From: Deltaproteobacteria bacterium
GTDB lineage: Bacteria; Myxococcota_A; Polyangia; Haliangiales; Haliangiaceae
Reading direction: 5' to 3'
Length of the DNA stretch: 64,000 bases
Assembly: GCA_021413675.1 (NCBI GenBank)
Contig: JAIOQA010000215.1
Location: 1 to 64,000 of the forward strand
A program made the translations under genes and the position numbers. The notes below the pieces were generated by a model that was not told where the DNA came from, did not search any database, and saw nothing but the letters and a program-made list of their open reading frames with translations. Below are positions 40,606 to 48,649 of this stretch, piece by piece (position 1 is the stretch's first letter; every line of letters begins with the position of its first letter).

Positions 40606-40746
40606 CACGCGATCTGTAGCGCCACCGACGTGCGCCAGCGCGCGCTGTGGCGCGAGCGCACACGGCTCAACGTCACGATCACGAAATGAAGCGCGCGTGG
40701 TCCAGCCTACGCATCGTCGCGCGGCGGCAACAGGCGACCTCGATGC

Positions 40747-40752
40747 TATGGT
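40747..40752 (+). promoter_or_regulatory. -10-like box for leaderless lipoprotein gene
   Basis: TATGGT ends seven bases before ATG 40760. It overlaps the alternative start at 40748 and so favours 40760. Confidence 0.42.
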
Positions 40753-40759
40753 CCAGTCC

Positions 40760-41134
40760 ATGCGTATCCTTCGAATGCTCCTTGTCGCTGCGTCGCTCTC
40801 CACCACGGCCGCGTGCCTCGTGACCGCCAGTGGCGGCACCGCGTCGCGTCCCTCGCCGCCGCCGGGCCAGCCCGCAGGCTCGGTGTCTGGCGTCGTCACC
40901 GACGCGCGGACGCACGCGCCGATCTCGCAGGCGTCGGTGGATCTGGTGCTGCCCGATCACACGCAGGTCAGCCGCGTCTCGACCGATGCCTCGGGTCGCT
41001 TCTCGACGCCCAGCGCGGCGCCGGGCCCGTACCTGCTGCGCGTCGGCCGCAACGGCTACGCCGGCAGCGTCCAGGGCATCGAGCTGCACAATGGTCCGTC
41101 CGAGATCAACGTCGCGCTCACGCCGACGCGCTGA
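40760..41134 (+). CDS. Carboxypeptidase-regulatory-like (beta-sandwich) lipoprotein
   Basis: This 124-residue exported lipoprotein (LSTTAAC) carries a Pro-rich linker and one carboxypeptidase regulatory-like beta-sandwich: GSVSGVVTDARTHAPISQAS, then VSTDASGRFSTPS and YLLRVGRNGY. Such domains bind proteins or sugars at the cell surface and have no catalytic role. A terminator-like hairpin follows 30 bases after the stop, so it is probably a single-gene unit. Confidence 0.85.
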   Translation: MRILRMLLVAASLSTTAACLVTASGGTASRPSPPPGQPAGSVSGVVTDARTHAPISQASVDLVLPDHTQVSRVSTDASGRFSTPSAAPGPYLLRVGRNGYAGSVQGIELHNGPSEINVALTPTR

Positions 41135-41163
41135 GCGGTCGCAGCACTTCGCGGTTCGCGCGC

Positions 41164-41191
41164 CGGGCCCGTCGAGAACGACGGGCCCGTT
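41164..41191 (+). terminator. Intrinsic terminator-like hairpin
   Basis: CGGGCCCGTCG (41164-41174) pairs perfectly over 11 bases with 41179-41189 around an AGAA loop, followed by only TT. It separates the lipoprotein gene from the Hsp20 operon. Confidence 0.65.
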
Positions 41192-41293
41192 GCTCGTCCG
41201 GACGCCAACCGGCGATCGCGAAAGGGTTTCGTTGCCCCGGGGAGGCGGGTGCGCAGATTGCGCAGATCTGCCCCCGGCGCGCATTCCCGGGCG

Positions 41294-41309
41294 TGGAACA
41301 CCGCTTGCT
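41294..41309 (+). promoter_or_regulatory. Sigma-54 -24/-12 promoter for hsp20
   Basis: TGGAACA-CCGC-TTGCT has the invariant GG, ten bases, GC and a perfect -12 box. Transcription would start near 41320, giving a leader of about 24 bases that contains the AAGGAGGT ribosome site. Confidence 0.65.
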
Positions 41310-41343
41310 CAGCGCCGTCTTCAACCGAGCAAGGAGGTCTCCA

Positions 41344-41823
41344 ATGGCGAACATCAAGCGCGACGGTGGTGAGCTGATCCAGCGCGACCCGTTCCAGGCG
41401 ATGCGCGAGTTCATGCGGTGGGACCCGTTCCGCGAGCTGACCGCGGGCGCGGTACCGGCGCTGCAGCTCGGCGGCGGACCGGGCTGGAACCCGAGCTTCG
41501 AGGTGCGGGAGAACAAGGACGCGTTCGTGTTCAAGGCCGATCTGCCCGGGGTCAAGGCCGAGGACGTGAAGGTGACCCTCACCGGTCATCGCCTGCAGAT
41601 CCAGGCGCACCGCCAGGAGGAGAAGGAAGCCAAGGACGACACGTACTACACGTTCGAGCGGGCCTACGGCAGCTGCACGCGCAGCTTCACGCTGCCCGAC
41701 ACCGCCGACACCGAGCACGTGCAGAGCGAGCTCAAGGAGGGCGTGCTGACCCTCGTGGTGCCGAAGCGCGCCGGTGCGCAGACGCGCACGATCGCGGTCT
41801 CGACCGCGACGACGAAGTCGTGA
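41344..41823 (+). CDS. Hsp20-family small heat-shock protein
   Basis: This 159-residue chaperone holds unfolded proteins in a refolding-competent state. The alpha-crystallin domain spans about residues 48-145 (FEVRENKDAFVFKADLPGVKAEDV) and includes the GVLTL dimer strand. An N-terminal arm with FQAMREFMRWDPF is typical of bacterial members. The ribosome site AAGGAGGT precedes ATG 41344. A sigma-54-type promoter sits 36 bases upstream. A CBS-pair gene follows after 48 bases with its own GGAGGG site, so the two probably form an operon. Confidence 0.96.
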   Translation: MANIKRDGGELIQRDPFQAMREFMRWDPFRELTAGAVPALQLGGGPGWNPSFEVRENKDAFVFKADLPGVKAEDVKVTLTGHRLQIQAHRQEEKEAKDDTYYTFERAYGSCTRSFTLPDTADTEHVQSELKEGVLTLVVPKRAGAQTRTIAVSTATTKS

Positions 41824-41871
41824 GCACACAACCATGAGACGGACGTCGCGCGTCGCGACCACGGAGGGATC

Positions 41872-42318
41872 ATGAAGGTTCGGAAGCTGATGAGTCAGGC
41901 GCTCGCGACGTGCCGCACGCACGACACCCTCGAGCGCGCCGCCCAGCTGATGTGGGAGCGCGACATCGGGGCCGTCCCGGTCGTCGACGACGAGGGCTGC
42001 GTGGTCGGCATCGTCACCGACCGGGACATCTGTATGGCGACGTACACGCGCGGTGCGCCACCGGCGGCGATCGGGGTCGGGGCCGCGATGGCGACGCACG
42101 TCCACACGTGTGCGCCGGACGACAGCCTGAAGGACGTCGAGCAGCAGATGGCCCGCCATCAGGTGCGGCGCATGCCGGTCGTCGACGACGACGGTCGACC
42201 GGTCGGCATGATCTCGATCAACGACATCGCGCGGGCGGCGGGGCGCGACGTCACGCCGAGCGAGATCACGGCGACCCTGGCCGCGGTCTCGGCGCCGCGG
42301 TCCTCGCCCGCTGCCTGA
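41872..42318 (+). CDS. CBS-pair protein 1
   Basis: This 148-residue protein is almost entirely a tandem CBS (Bateman) module, repeat 1 at about residues 5-60 and repeat 2 at 72-130. Paired GAVPVVDDEGCVVGIVTDRDI and RRMPVVDDDGRPVGMISINDI strands are clear. Such modules bind adenine nucleotides and act as energy sensors. It lies downstream of hsp20 and closely resembles the protein at 54204-54665 (AAQLMWERDIG against AAHLMWDRDVG). No effector domain is attached, so it must act on a partner. Confidence 0.92.
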   Translation: MKVRKLMSQALATCRTHDTLERAAQLMWERDIGAVPVVDDEGCVVGIVTDRDICMATYTRGAPPAAIGVGAAMATHVHTCAPDDSLKDVEQQMARHQVRRMPVVDDDGRPVGMISINDIARAAGRDVTPSEITATLAAVSAPRSSPAA

Positions 42319-42327
42319 CCGGTCCGG

Positions 42328-42343
42328 TGGCGCGCCCGATGCA
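42328..42343 (+). promoter_or_regulatory. Sigma-54-like element ending at the plsC start
   Basis: TGGCGCG-CCCG-ATGCA keeps GG, ten bases, GC. The C at 42342 lies exactly 14 bases before GTG 42356, predicting a leaderless transcript. Confidence 0.55.
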
Positions 42344-42355
42344 GTACCGGCGGTC

Positions 42356-43156
42356 GTGCTGACCACCGGACCGGCGACCTGCGCCTCGAGCGGCCCCGCG
42401 ATCCCGCGGACCGAGCCCACCGGCTATGACGTCTTCGGGCTGCACCTGCCCGAGGTCGAGCGGGTGGCGCGCTGGTCGCGCTTCGCGTTCGAGCGGTACT
42501 TCCGCGTCGACGCCTCGGGGCACGAGCACGTGCCGCTGGTCGGGCCGGCGATCCTGGTCTCGAACCACAGCGGCATGCTGCCGGTCGACGCCACCATGCT
42601 GTGGCTCGACGTCTTCCGCCGCACCGGCCGCGTGGTGCGGACGATCGCCGATCGGTTCGTGCCGCGGCTGCCGTTCGTCAGCACGCTGTTCTCGCGGGTC
42701 GGCGTGGTCTCGGGATCGCGCCCCAACGTGCGCTGGCTGCTCGAGCACGGCGAGCTGGTCGCGATCTTCCCCGAGGGCACGACCGGCCCCGGCAAGTCGA
42801 TGGCGCAGCACTACCACCTGCAGGACTGGCGCGTCGGCCATGTCGAGTTCGCGATCCGCCACCGCGTGCCGATCATCCCGATCGCGATCATCGGCGCCGA
42901 GGAGAGCTGGCCATTGCTCGCGCGCATCCCGCACGTCCATCTGTTCGGCGCGCCGTACCTGCCGCTGCCGGTGTCGCTGGTGCCGTTGCCGGTCCGCTTC
43001 CACATCCACTACGGCGCGCCGATCCGCTTCGACGATCCGCCGGCGTCCGCCGACGATCCCGAGGTGCTCGCGCGCGCCGCCGCGATCACCCGCGGCGCCG
43101 TCGAGCGGCTGATCGCCCACGGCCTCATCGCGCGCGATCAGGGGCGTGGCCAGTGA
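42356..43156 (+). CDS. PlsC-like 1-acyl-glycerol-3-phosphate acyltransferase
   Basis: This 266-residue membrane-associated acyltransferase transfers a fatty acyl chain to a lysophospholipid or similar acceptor. The catalytic motif NHSGMLPVD (NHxxxxD type) is near residue 69, and the acceptor motif FPEGT is near residue 140. The start is GTG 42356. There is no ribosome site, but a sigma-54-like element lies exactly 14 bases upstream. The stop overlaps the epimerase start by four bases (GTGA). Confidence 0.88.
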   Translation: MLTTGPATCASSGPAIPRTEPTGYDVFGLHLPEVERVARWSRFAFERYFRVDASGHEHVPLVGPAILVSNHSGMLPVDATMLWLDVFRRTGRVVRTIADRFVPRLPFVSTLFSRVGVVSGSRPNVRWLLEHGELVAIFPEGTTGPGKSMAQHYHLQDWRVGHVEFAIRHRVPIIPIAIIGAEESWPLLARIPHVHLFGAPYLPLPVSLVPLPVRFHIHYGAPIRFDDPPASADDPEVLARAAAITRGAVERLIAHGLIARDQGRGQ

Positions 43157-44115
43157 GGGTCCTGGTCACCGGCGCGACCGCGCCGTCGGGCGAGGCGCTG
43201 ATCCGCGCGCTCCTGGCCGATCGCGCGATCGAGCACGTGCTCGCGGTCGGGCTCGACGCCCAGCCGGTGCTGCTGCCGGCGTCGCCGCGGCTGACCTATC
43301 GCGCGTGCGACCTGACCCGGCCGCGCGCGGCCCACGACCTGCTGTTCGGGCAGGGGCTCGCGCTCGGCATCGACGCGATCGTCCACGGCGCGCTGCACCG
43401 GCGCGCGAGCGATCACGGCGCGCGGGTCCACGCCCAGAACGTCGAGACCACGCGCGAGCTGTTGACCGCGAGCGCGCGCCACCCGACGGTGCGCCGGTTC
43501 GTCTTCGTCGGCACCGCCGAGGTCTATGCGCTGCGCGCCGCCGAGCCGACGCTCCTCGACGAGGACGCCGCGCTCGAGTTCGATCCGGGTGCGCCGCAGT
43601 GGATCCGCGACCGGGTCGAGGCCGATCTCACCGTGTGCGCGCAGCTCACCGCGAGCGCGCTGCGGCCGATCGTGCTGCGCTGCGCCGAGGTGATCGCGCC
43701 GGGCGCGGGCAGCCAGCTCTGGGACTACCTGCAGTCGCGCGTGTGCCTGCGCCCGCTCGGCTTCGATCCGATGATCAACGTGCTGTCGCGCGAGGACCAG
43801 GTGCGCGCGATCCAGCGCGCGCTGGCGTCCCCGCACGTCGGCGTGTGCAACATCGCCGGCGCCGAGACCTGGCCGCTGTCGGCGATCGTCGCCCGCTGGG
43901 GGCGCGTCGGCCTGCCGGTGCCGGGCCCGATGCTGGCGCCGCTGTACCGGCTGCGCTCGTGGACCGTCGGGTTCGAGTTCCGCTACGACCGGAACGCGCG
44001 GCGCTTTCACTTCGGGGGCGTGGTCGATGGTCGCAGGGCCGAGGATGCCCTCGGCTATCGCCCGACCACGCCGATCGCGTGGCCCGTGGCGTCGCATGGC
44101 GCACGCCTTGCTTGA
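43153..44115 (+). CDS. NAD-dependent epimerase/dehydratase-like SDR protein
   Basis: This 320-residue extended short-chain dehydrogenase-like protein has a Rossmann start MRVLVTGATAPSG with a modified glycine motif. A VEVYAL-like segment (GTAEVYALR) holds the usual Tyr position, but the YxxxK catalytic pair is not clear. It may therefore bind nucleotide or sugar without standard epimerase chemistry. It is coupled to the acyltransferase gene, a pairing that suggests lipid or glycolipid modification. Its last bases contain a promoter-like element for the next gene. Confidence 0.8.
   Translation: MRVLVTGATAPSGEALIRALLADRAIEHVLAVGLDAQPVLLPASPRLTYRACDLTRPRAAHDLLFGQGLALGIDAIVHGALHRRASDHGARVHAQNVETTRELLTASARHPTVRRFVFVGTAEVYALRAAEPTLLDEDAALEFDPGAPQWIRDRVEADLTVCAQLTASALRPIVLRCAEVIAPGAGSQLWDYLQSRVCLRPLGFDPMINVLSREDQVRAIQRALASPHVGVCNIAGAETWPLSAIVARWGRVGLPVPGPMLAPLYRLRSWTVGFEFRYDRNARRFHFGGVVDGRRAEDALGYRPTTPIAWPVASHGARLA
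44097..44112 (+). promoter_or_regulatory. Sigma-54-like element inside the epimerase 3-prime end
   Basis: TGGCGCA-CGCC-TTGCT keeps GG, ten bases, GC with a perfect -12 box. The C at 44111 lies exactly 14 bases before ATG 44125, which supports that start over GTG 44116. Confidence 0.6.
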
Positions 44116-44124
44116 GTGATGAGC

Positions 44125-44574
44125 ATGCCTACCGCCGGCGATGTCATGACCGAGAATCCCGTCACCATCCGCGACACGCGCACGGTCGGGGAAGCCAGCC
44201 GCATCCTCGATCAGCTCGCGATCCGCCACCTGCCGGTGCTCGACGCCGAGGGCGAGGTCGTCGGCATGCTGAGCGATCGCGACCTGCGCGGCGCGCTGGC
44301 CGCGGCCGACGAGGACCTCGCGCCGTCGGTGCCGCACCCCAACACCCGCGTCTCTGACGTGATGACGACCGACGTGATCATCGCCGACCCCGACGACGAG
44401 CTGATCGCCATCGCGCAGCTCATGATCGACGCCCGGGTCGGGGCCGTGCCGATCGTCGATCGGGACAGCCACCTGATCGGCATCGTCAGCTACATCGACA
44501 TCTTGCGCGCGTTCACCGGAGTGGCCGACGCGCGTCGCGAGACTCCGCGGCCATCGCTGGCGCGTCATCGCTGA
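44125..44574 (+). CDS. CBS-pair protein 2
   Basis: This 149-residue tandem CBS module starts AGDVMTENPVTI and has a second repeat from VSDVMTTDVIIA. Strands RHLPVLDAEGEVVGMLSDRDL and GAVPIVDRDSHLIGIVSYIDI mark the two nucleotide-binding repeats. GTG 44116 and ATG 44119 are possible, but ATG 44125 sits exactly 14 bases from a sigma-54-like element. The last 62 bases overlap the 3-prime end of the opposing GNAT gene. No fused effector domain is present. Confidence 0.9.
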   Translation: MPTAGDVMTENPVTIRDTRTVGEASRILDQLAIRHLPVLDAEGEVVGMLSDRDLRGALAAADEDLAPSVPHPNTRVSDVMTTDVIIADPDDELIAIAQLMIDARVGAVPIVDRDSHLIGIVSYIDILRAFTGVADARRETPRPSLARHR

Positions 44575-45685
44575 CCGCCACGAGCTCGGCGTCGCGGGTC
44601 ATCGCGCGCTTCTGGGTGCGGACCCAGTCCTCGATCAGGAAGCGCGTGCGCGGCCGCTGTAGCCGGAACCACGCCAGCTGATCCTCGCCCGTCGCGAGGC
44701 AGCGCTTGTAGCGGGCGTCGCCGCCGAGCAGATCGTAGATCGCGTGGCCCGCGGCCGCGGCGCGCTCGATCGCGGCGGCGTGGCACAGGTAGCCCGGCTT
44801 GACGTGCTTGTCGTCGAACGTGGCCAGCCCGCTCTGGTAGAACAGCACGCGGCCGTTGGCGACCAGGTTGTAGAGGCAGCCGACCGTGGTCGCGCCGCTG
44901 CGGAGCCGCAGGAGCTCGATCTCGCCGTGGGCGAAGCGGGTGTCGATCAGCTGCTCGTGGAAGCGCCGGAACCACGGATCGGCGAACGCGCCGCCCTCGC
45001 CGCGCGCGTTCCACGTGCGGGTGTGGAGCGTGATCAGCTCGTCGAACATCGCCCGCGCCTCGCGCGGATCGCGCGCGGCCTCGAGCTCGAGCGGGCCGAT
45101 CGCGCGGCGGGCGCGCCGGATCTGCGCCCGGGTGTTCGAGCCGAGCAGCCCGAGGTAGCCGCCGGGCGAGCCGCGCACCTGCGCGAGATCGATGAACGGC
45201 GATGCGACCTCGCGATCGATGCGCACGCGACAGCCGGCGACCACGCTGCCCTCGCCCGCGAGATCCGGGAACGCCGACCGCGCCGCCGCCGGCAGGAACA
45301 GCTCGTCCCAGTCATCGGGCACGAGCCCGACCAGCTCGGCAGCGCGCAGGCGTCGGCCGGGGGCGCAGAGGACTGCGTTGTGCTCGGCGCAGAGCTCGTC
45401 GTGGTGGACGACGCCGGTCGCGTTGAGGTACCGCGCCCGGCTCGGCAGGATGTGATGGCGGCGCAGCCGGCGCTGGCCCAGGAAGCCCGCGGCGATCGGC
45501 TCGCCGTTGTCGAAGACCACCGCGAGCTCCGGCACATCGACGCGCGGCAGGCACGCGAGCCAGGTGACGATCCAGCCCCAGGTCAGGAAGTAGAGCGGCT
45601 GGGCGGAGTGCTCGAGCGCCCGCCACACCGCCGCGACCTGCGTCGGGTGGAGGTGCGGGTGCAGCATGCGCAGCGAAAGGCTCAC
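44513..45685 (-). CDS. CelD/FemAB-like GNAT acetyltransferase-fold protein
   Basis: This 390-residue protein contains a C-terminal GNAT domain of the CelD (Acetyltransf_6) type, with LYNLVANGRVLFYQSGL and KPGYLCHAAAIERAAAAGHAIYDLLGG. The N-terminal half (LYFLTWGWIVTWL) is typical of this group, found in polysaccharide or cell-surface synthesis loci. GTG 45685 has a GAGG ribosome site; ATG 45667 is an alternative. It overlaps the CBS-pair 2 gene end to end by 62 bases. The substrate is unknown. Confidence 0.82.
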   Translation of the reverse strand: MSLSLRMLHPHLHPTQVAAVWRALEHSAQPLYFLTWGWIVTWLACLPRVDVPELAVVFDNGEPIAAGFLGQRRLRRHHILPSRARYLNATGVVHHDELCAEHNAVLCAPGRRLRAAELVGLVPDDWDELFLPAAARSAFPDLAGEGSVVAGCRVRIDREVASPFIDLAQVRGSPGGYLGLLGSNTRAQIRRARRAIGPLELEAARDPREARAMFDELITLHTRTWNARGEGGAFADPWFRRFHEQLIDTRFAHGEIELLRLRSGATTVGCLYNLVANGRVLFYQSGLATFDDKHVKPGYLCHAAAIERAAAAGHAIYDLLGGDARYKRCLATGEDQLAWFRLQRPRTRFLIEDWVRTQKRAMTRDAELVAVSDDAPAMAAESRDARRPLR

Positions 45686-45803
45686 GCCGGGACCTCACGC
45701 TCGCAGGAGTGAGGATCAGCAATTCGATGACAAGGTTGGGTCGGCATGCGTCAGGACGGCGCGTTGCGCGCGCCACTCCCAGCGTAGCCTGTTTGCCCAG
45801 GAA

Positions 45804-45819
45804 TGGATCGACGGTTGCA
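45804..45819 (+). promoter_or_regulatory. Sigma-54 -24/-12 promoter for the HemG-like gene
   Basis: TGGATCG-ACGG-TTGCA has GG, ten bases, GC and a perfect -12 box. Transcription would start about 32 bases before ATG 45862, leaving room for the AGGAGG ribosome site. Confidence 0.62.
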
Positions 45820-45861
45820 GGTACGACACGTGCTCCAACCTGCGTTCCCAGGAGGCACTTC

Positions 45862-46428
45862 ATGAGCCGGGTCCTCGTGCTCTTCGCCAGTTCGCACGGC
45901 CAGACCCGCGCGATCGCTGGAGCGATCGCGGCGCGCCTGCGCGAGCGCGGCCATGTCGCCGAGGTCGCCGACGCGGGGACCGGGCTGGCCCACCTGCCGC
46001 CGCCCGAGGACTACGACGCCGCGATCCTCGGGTCGCGCGTCGAGTACGGCGACCACGCGAGGTCGATCCTCGCCTACGTCGCGCGCCACCGCGAGCGCCT
46101 GGCGGCGATGCCGACCGCGTTCTTCTCGGTGAGCATGGCGGCGTCCGAGCCGGGGCCGGATCCGGCGGGCTATCTCGCGCGGTTCACCGCGGCGACGCGC
46201 TGGAAGCCGGGTCGTGTGATCGCGATCGCCGGCGCGCTGCGATACACGAGCTATCGCCTGGTGACCCGCGTGACGATGAAGCTCATCGCCTGGCGCAAGC
46301 ACCGCCCGACCGACACGTCGCGCGATCACGTGTTCACCGACTGGAGCGTGGTCACGCGTTTCGCCGACGACGTCGTCGGTGATCTGCGGGACGTGGCGAC
46401 GCCGCTGCCGGTCGCGCCGCCATCCTGA
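45862..46428 (+). CDS. hemG: HemG-like flavodoxin (menaquinone-dependent protoporphyrinogen oxidase family)
   Basis: This 188-residue flavodoxin-fold protein closely follows E. coli HemG: LFASSHGQTRAIA forms the FMN-phosphate loop, and YDAAILGSRVEYGDHA, MPTAFFSVSMAA, VIAGALRYTSY and HVFTDW occur at matching positions. HemG oxidises protoporphyrinogen IX and passes electrons to menaquinone, often under low oxygen. The symbol is by similarity, and a general redox role is also possible. A strong ribosome site (AGGAGG) and a sigma-54-type promoter precede it. Confidence 0.85.
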   Translation: MSRVLVLFASSHGQTRAIAGAIAARLRERGHVAEVADAGTGLAHLPPPEDYDAAILGSRVEYGDHARSILAYVARHRERLAAMPTAFFSVSMAASEPGPDPAGYLARFTAATRWKPGRVIAIAGALRYTSYRLVTRVTMKLIAWRKHRPTDTSRDHVFTDWSVVTRFADDVVGDLRDVATPLPVAPPS

Positions 46429-46432
46429 CGGA

Positions 46433-46448
46433 TGGTGTGTCGCTTGCA
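46433..46448 (+). promoter_or_regulatory. Sigma-54-like promoter for CBS-pair 3
   Basis: TGGTGTG-TCGC-TTGCA keeps GG, ten bases, GC with a perfect -12 box but a weaker -24 box. Transcription would start about 16 bases before ATG 46475, close to the AAGGAGG ribosome site. Confidence 0.52.
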
Positions 46449-46474
46449 GCCACGAGCCTGCAAGGAGGCAGCTC

Positions 46475-46969
46475 ATGCGGGTGAACGACATCATGACCCC
46501 GGCGGTGCGAGTGGTGCAGTCGGACCTCGACGCCGAGGCCGCCTGGCAGAAGATGCGGACGGCGCGGATCCGCCACCTGGTCGTGATGGACGACGACCGC
46601 GTGGTCGGCATCGTCTCGGCGCACGACCTGGGTGGTCCGCGCGAGGGCGCGGCCCGCAAGGGCCAGACGGTGAACGACGTGATGACGCCGGATCCGGTGG
46701 TCGCGTCGCCGACGATGTCGCTGCGCGAGGCCGCGAACGTCTTGCGCGGTCGCGCCATCGGCTGCCTGCCGGTGATCGATGGCGCGCGCCTGGTCGGCAT
46801 CGTCACGACCACGGATCTGCTGGATCTGATCGGGCGCGGCGCCGAGCGGCCGGTCGCGGACAGCACGCGCTGGGTGCTGCGGGCGCGGGGGCCGCGGACC
46901 GCGAAGCTGATGCGGGCGAAGGCGACCGCTAACCGCAAGACATCGCAGCGTCCGCGCGCCCGGGCCTGA
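46475..46969 (+). CDS. CBS-pair protein 3
   Basis: This 164-residue tandem CBS module has repeats beginning NDIMTPAVRVV and NDVMTPDPVVA, with RHLVVMDDDRVVGIVSAHDL and GCLPVIDGARLVGIVTTTDL strands. A basic C-terminal tail (residues 130-164) rich in Arg and Lys might bind nucleic acid or membranes. An AAGGAGG ribosome site precedes ATG 46475. It lies between the HemG-like and universal stress genes and belongs to the same putative stress regulon. Confidence 0.92.
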   Translation: MRVNDIMTPAVRVVQSDLDAEAAWQKMRTARIRHLVVMDDDRVVGIVSAHDLGGPREGAARKGQTVNDVMTPDPVVASPTMSLREAANVLRGRAIGCLPVIDGARLVGIVTTTDLLDLIGRGAERPVADSTRWVLRARGPRTAKLMRAKATANRKTSQRPRARA

Positions 46970-46981
46970 TCGGGCGGCCCG

Positions 46982-46997
46982 CGGCACGGGCGATGCA
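46982..46997 (+). promoter_or_regulatory. Sigma-54-like element ending at the usp start
   Basis: CGGCACG-GGCG-ATGCA keeps GG, ten bases, GC, with six of seven -24 bases. The C at 46996 lies exactly 14 bases before ATG 47010, predicting a leaderless transcript. Confidence 0.58.
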
Positions 46998-47009
46998 GCC
47001 AGTCAGGGC

Positions 47010-47594
47010 ATGACCGAGCCCCGCTGGTATCGCATCGTGGTCGCGCTCGATCTCTCGGAGTACGCGGAGATCGTCCTCGAGCACGCGCTGGATCAGGCCG
47101 CGCGCCACGATGCGCCTGATCTCCACTTCGTCGTGGTGCAGGAGGCGCACGGCGCCCCGCTCGACGACCTCAAGGCCCGGCTCGCGGCCCTGGTGTATCA
47201 GGGCCTCGAGACCCAGAAGAGCGCGGCGTCGAACTGGCGCGCGCGCCTGCACGTGCGCATCGGCCGCGCCGACGCGGAGATCGTCGAGCTCGCGCTCGAG
47301 GTCAACGCCGATCTCGTCGTGGTCGGGCGCTTCGGCGGGCCCCGCGCGGCGCACCGGCTCGGCGCGGTCGCGGCGCGGGTCGTGGAGGGCGCGCCCTGTC
47401 CGACGCTGGTCGTGGGGCTGTCCGAGCACGTCATGCCGTCGCGCGAGGCGTGCGCGGAGTGCGAAGCGATCCGCGAGGAGTCCGCAGGCGAGCGCTGGTT
47501 TTGCGCCGCGCACCTCGCGCCCGATCGCCCCGGGATGATGTCGGTCGGCGTGCCCATGTCGACGAGCTTCAGCGGCGGAGGCCCGATGTGGTGA
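47010..47594 (+). CDS. Universal stress protein with Cys-rich C-terminal tail
   Basis: This 194-residue protein has a UspA-type alpha/beta domain in residues 6-140 (RIVVALDLSEYAEIVLEHAL, ADLVVVGRFGG). The usual ATP-loop G-2x-G-9x-G(S/T) is only partly kept. After the domain, CAEC, then 13 residues, then CAAH could form a small zinc or metal site. Usp proteins respond to energy loss or oxidative stress. There is no ribosome site before ATG 47010, but a sigma-54-like element ends nearby. The stop overlaps the cytochrome-YeeE start by four bases. Confidence 0.9.
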   Translation: MTEPRWYRIVVALDLSEYAEIVLEHALDQAARHDAPDLHFVVVQEAHGAPLDDLKARLAALVYQGLETQKSAASNWRARLHVRIGRADAEIVELALEVNADLVVVGRFGGPRAAHRLGAVAARVVEGAPCPTLVVGLSEHVMPSREACAECEAIREESAGERWFCAAHLAPDRPGMMSVGVPMSTSFSGGGPMW

Positions 47595-48649
47595 CCGCCC
47601 GGCACGTGAAGCACCGGCGCCGTGAGATCGCGATCGCGATCGTCGTGATCATCGCGCTGATCGCGATCGCGCGCTACGCCCACGGCCAGTGCGGCGAGAC
47701 GCCGTCGTCGTGCTGGAGCTGTCACGAGACCGCGGGCCGGCGCTCGGTGATCGGCGAGGCCGCGCCCTGGCATCGCGATCACGCGTTCGCCGATCTCTGC
47801 AGCCGGTGCCACGGCGGCGACCCGCTGGCGTCCGACGAGCGCGCCGCACACGCCGCGCGGGTCGAGCCGCTGGCGTCATCGGTCGCGTGCGCGAGCTGCC
47901 ACGCCGACGACGCCGACGCCAAGCTGCGCGCGTACGTCGACCAGGTGCCCGCCGCGGCCGCGGTCTCGACCCTCGACAGCGGCGGGCCGCCGCCGCCCGC
48001 GCCGCCGCCGATCGCGCCCAACGATCCGCTGCTCGCGCTCGCGCTCGGTGCGCTCGGCGTGCTCGGCGCGACCGTGATCGTCATCGTCGAGCGTCGCCGC
48101 GTCGGCGCGGCGCGCGTGCGGCTCGGTGCGATCGCCCGGCGCGCGGCGTGGTCGCCCTACGCCGCGGGCGCGTTGCTCGGCGTGGTGGTCACGATCTCGC
48201 TCGCGGTCTTCGGCCGGCGGCTGAGCGGCGCCGGCGGGTACCAGAGCCTCTCGGGCCTGGTCGGGCGCGCGGTCGCGCCCGACGCGCCGTACTGGACCTC
48301 GATCGTGCGCACCGGGATGACCTGGGACGTGTGGCTCTTGCTCGGCACGTTCGCCGGCGCGTTCGCGTCGGCGGCGGCCAGCCGCCAGCTGTGCCTCCGC
48401 ACGATGCCCGACGCGCGCTGGATCCAGGCCTTCGGCCCGCGAGTCGCGCTGCGCTGGGGGCTGGTCTTCATCGGCACGGCGCTCCTGTCGATCGCCGCGG
48501 GCATCGCCGGCGGCTGCACCGCGAGCCTGGTGCTGTCGGGCGGCGCGGCGCTCGCGCCCGGTGCGTACGTCTTCATGGCCGCGATGTTCGCGGGCGGCAT
48601 CCCGGTCGCCCGCTTCGTCGAGTGGCGCGCGCGGCGAGGTGCGCTGTGA
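47591..48649 (+). CDS. Triheme cytochrome c fused to a YeeE/YedE-type sulfur transporter half
   Basis: This 352-residue protein has an N-terminal membrane anchor (residues 12-27), then three c-type heme motifs CWSCH (41-45), CSRCH (70-74) and CASCH (100-104) with extra His residues. It then has a Pro-rich linker and about five membrane helices of the YeeE/YedE family, including the AGGCTAS motif with its conserved Cys. YeeE transports thiosulfate or related sulfur compounds. I infer electron transfer linked to sulfur-compound uptake at the inner membrane. GTG 47591 overlaps the usp stop; GTG 47588 is one codon upstream. Confidence 0.82.
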   Translation: MTARHVKHRRREIAIAIVVIIALIAIARYAHGQCGETPSSCWSCHETAGRRSVIGEAAPWHRDHAFADLCSRCHGGDPLASDERAAHAARVEPLASSVACASCHADDADAKLRAYVDQVPAAAAVSTLDSGGPPPPAPPPIAPNDPLLALALGALGVLGATVIVIVERRRVGAARVRLGAIARRAAWSPYAAGALLGVVVTISLAVFGRRLSGAGGYQSLSGLVGRAVAPDAPYWTSIVRTGMTWDVWLLLGTFAGAFASAAASRQLCLRTMPDARWIQAFGPRVALRWGLVFIGTALLSIAAGIAGGCTASLVLSGGAALAPGAYVFMAAMFAGGIPVARFVEWRARRGAL

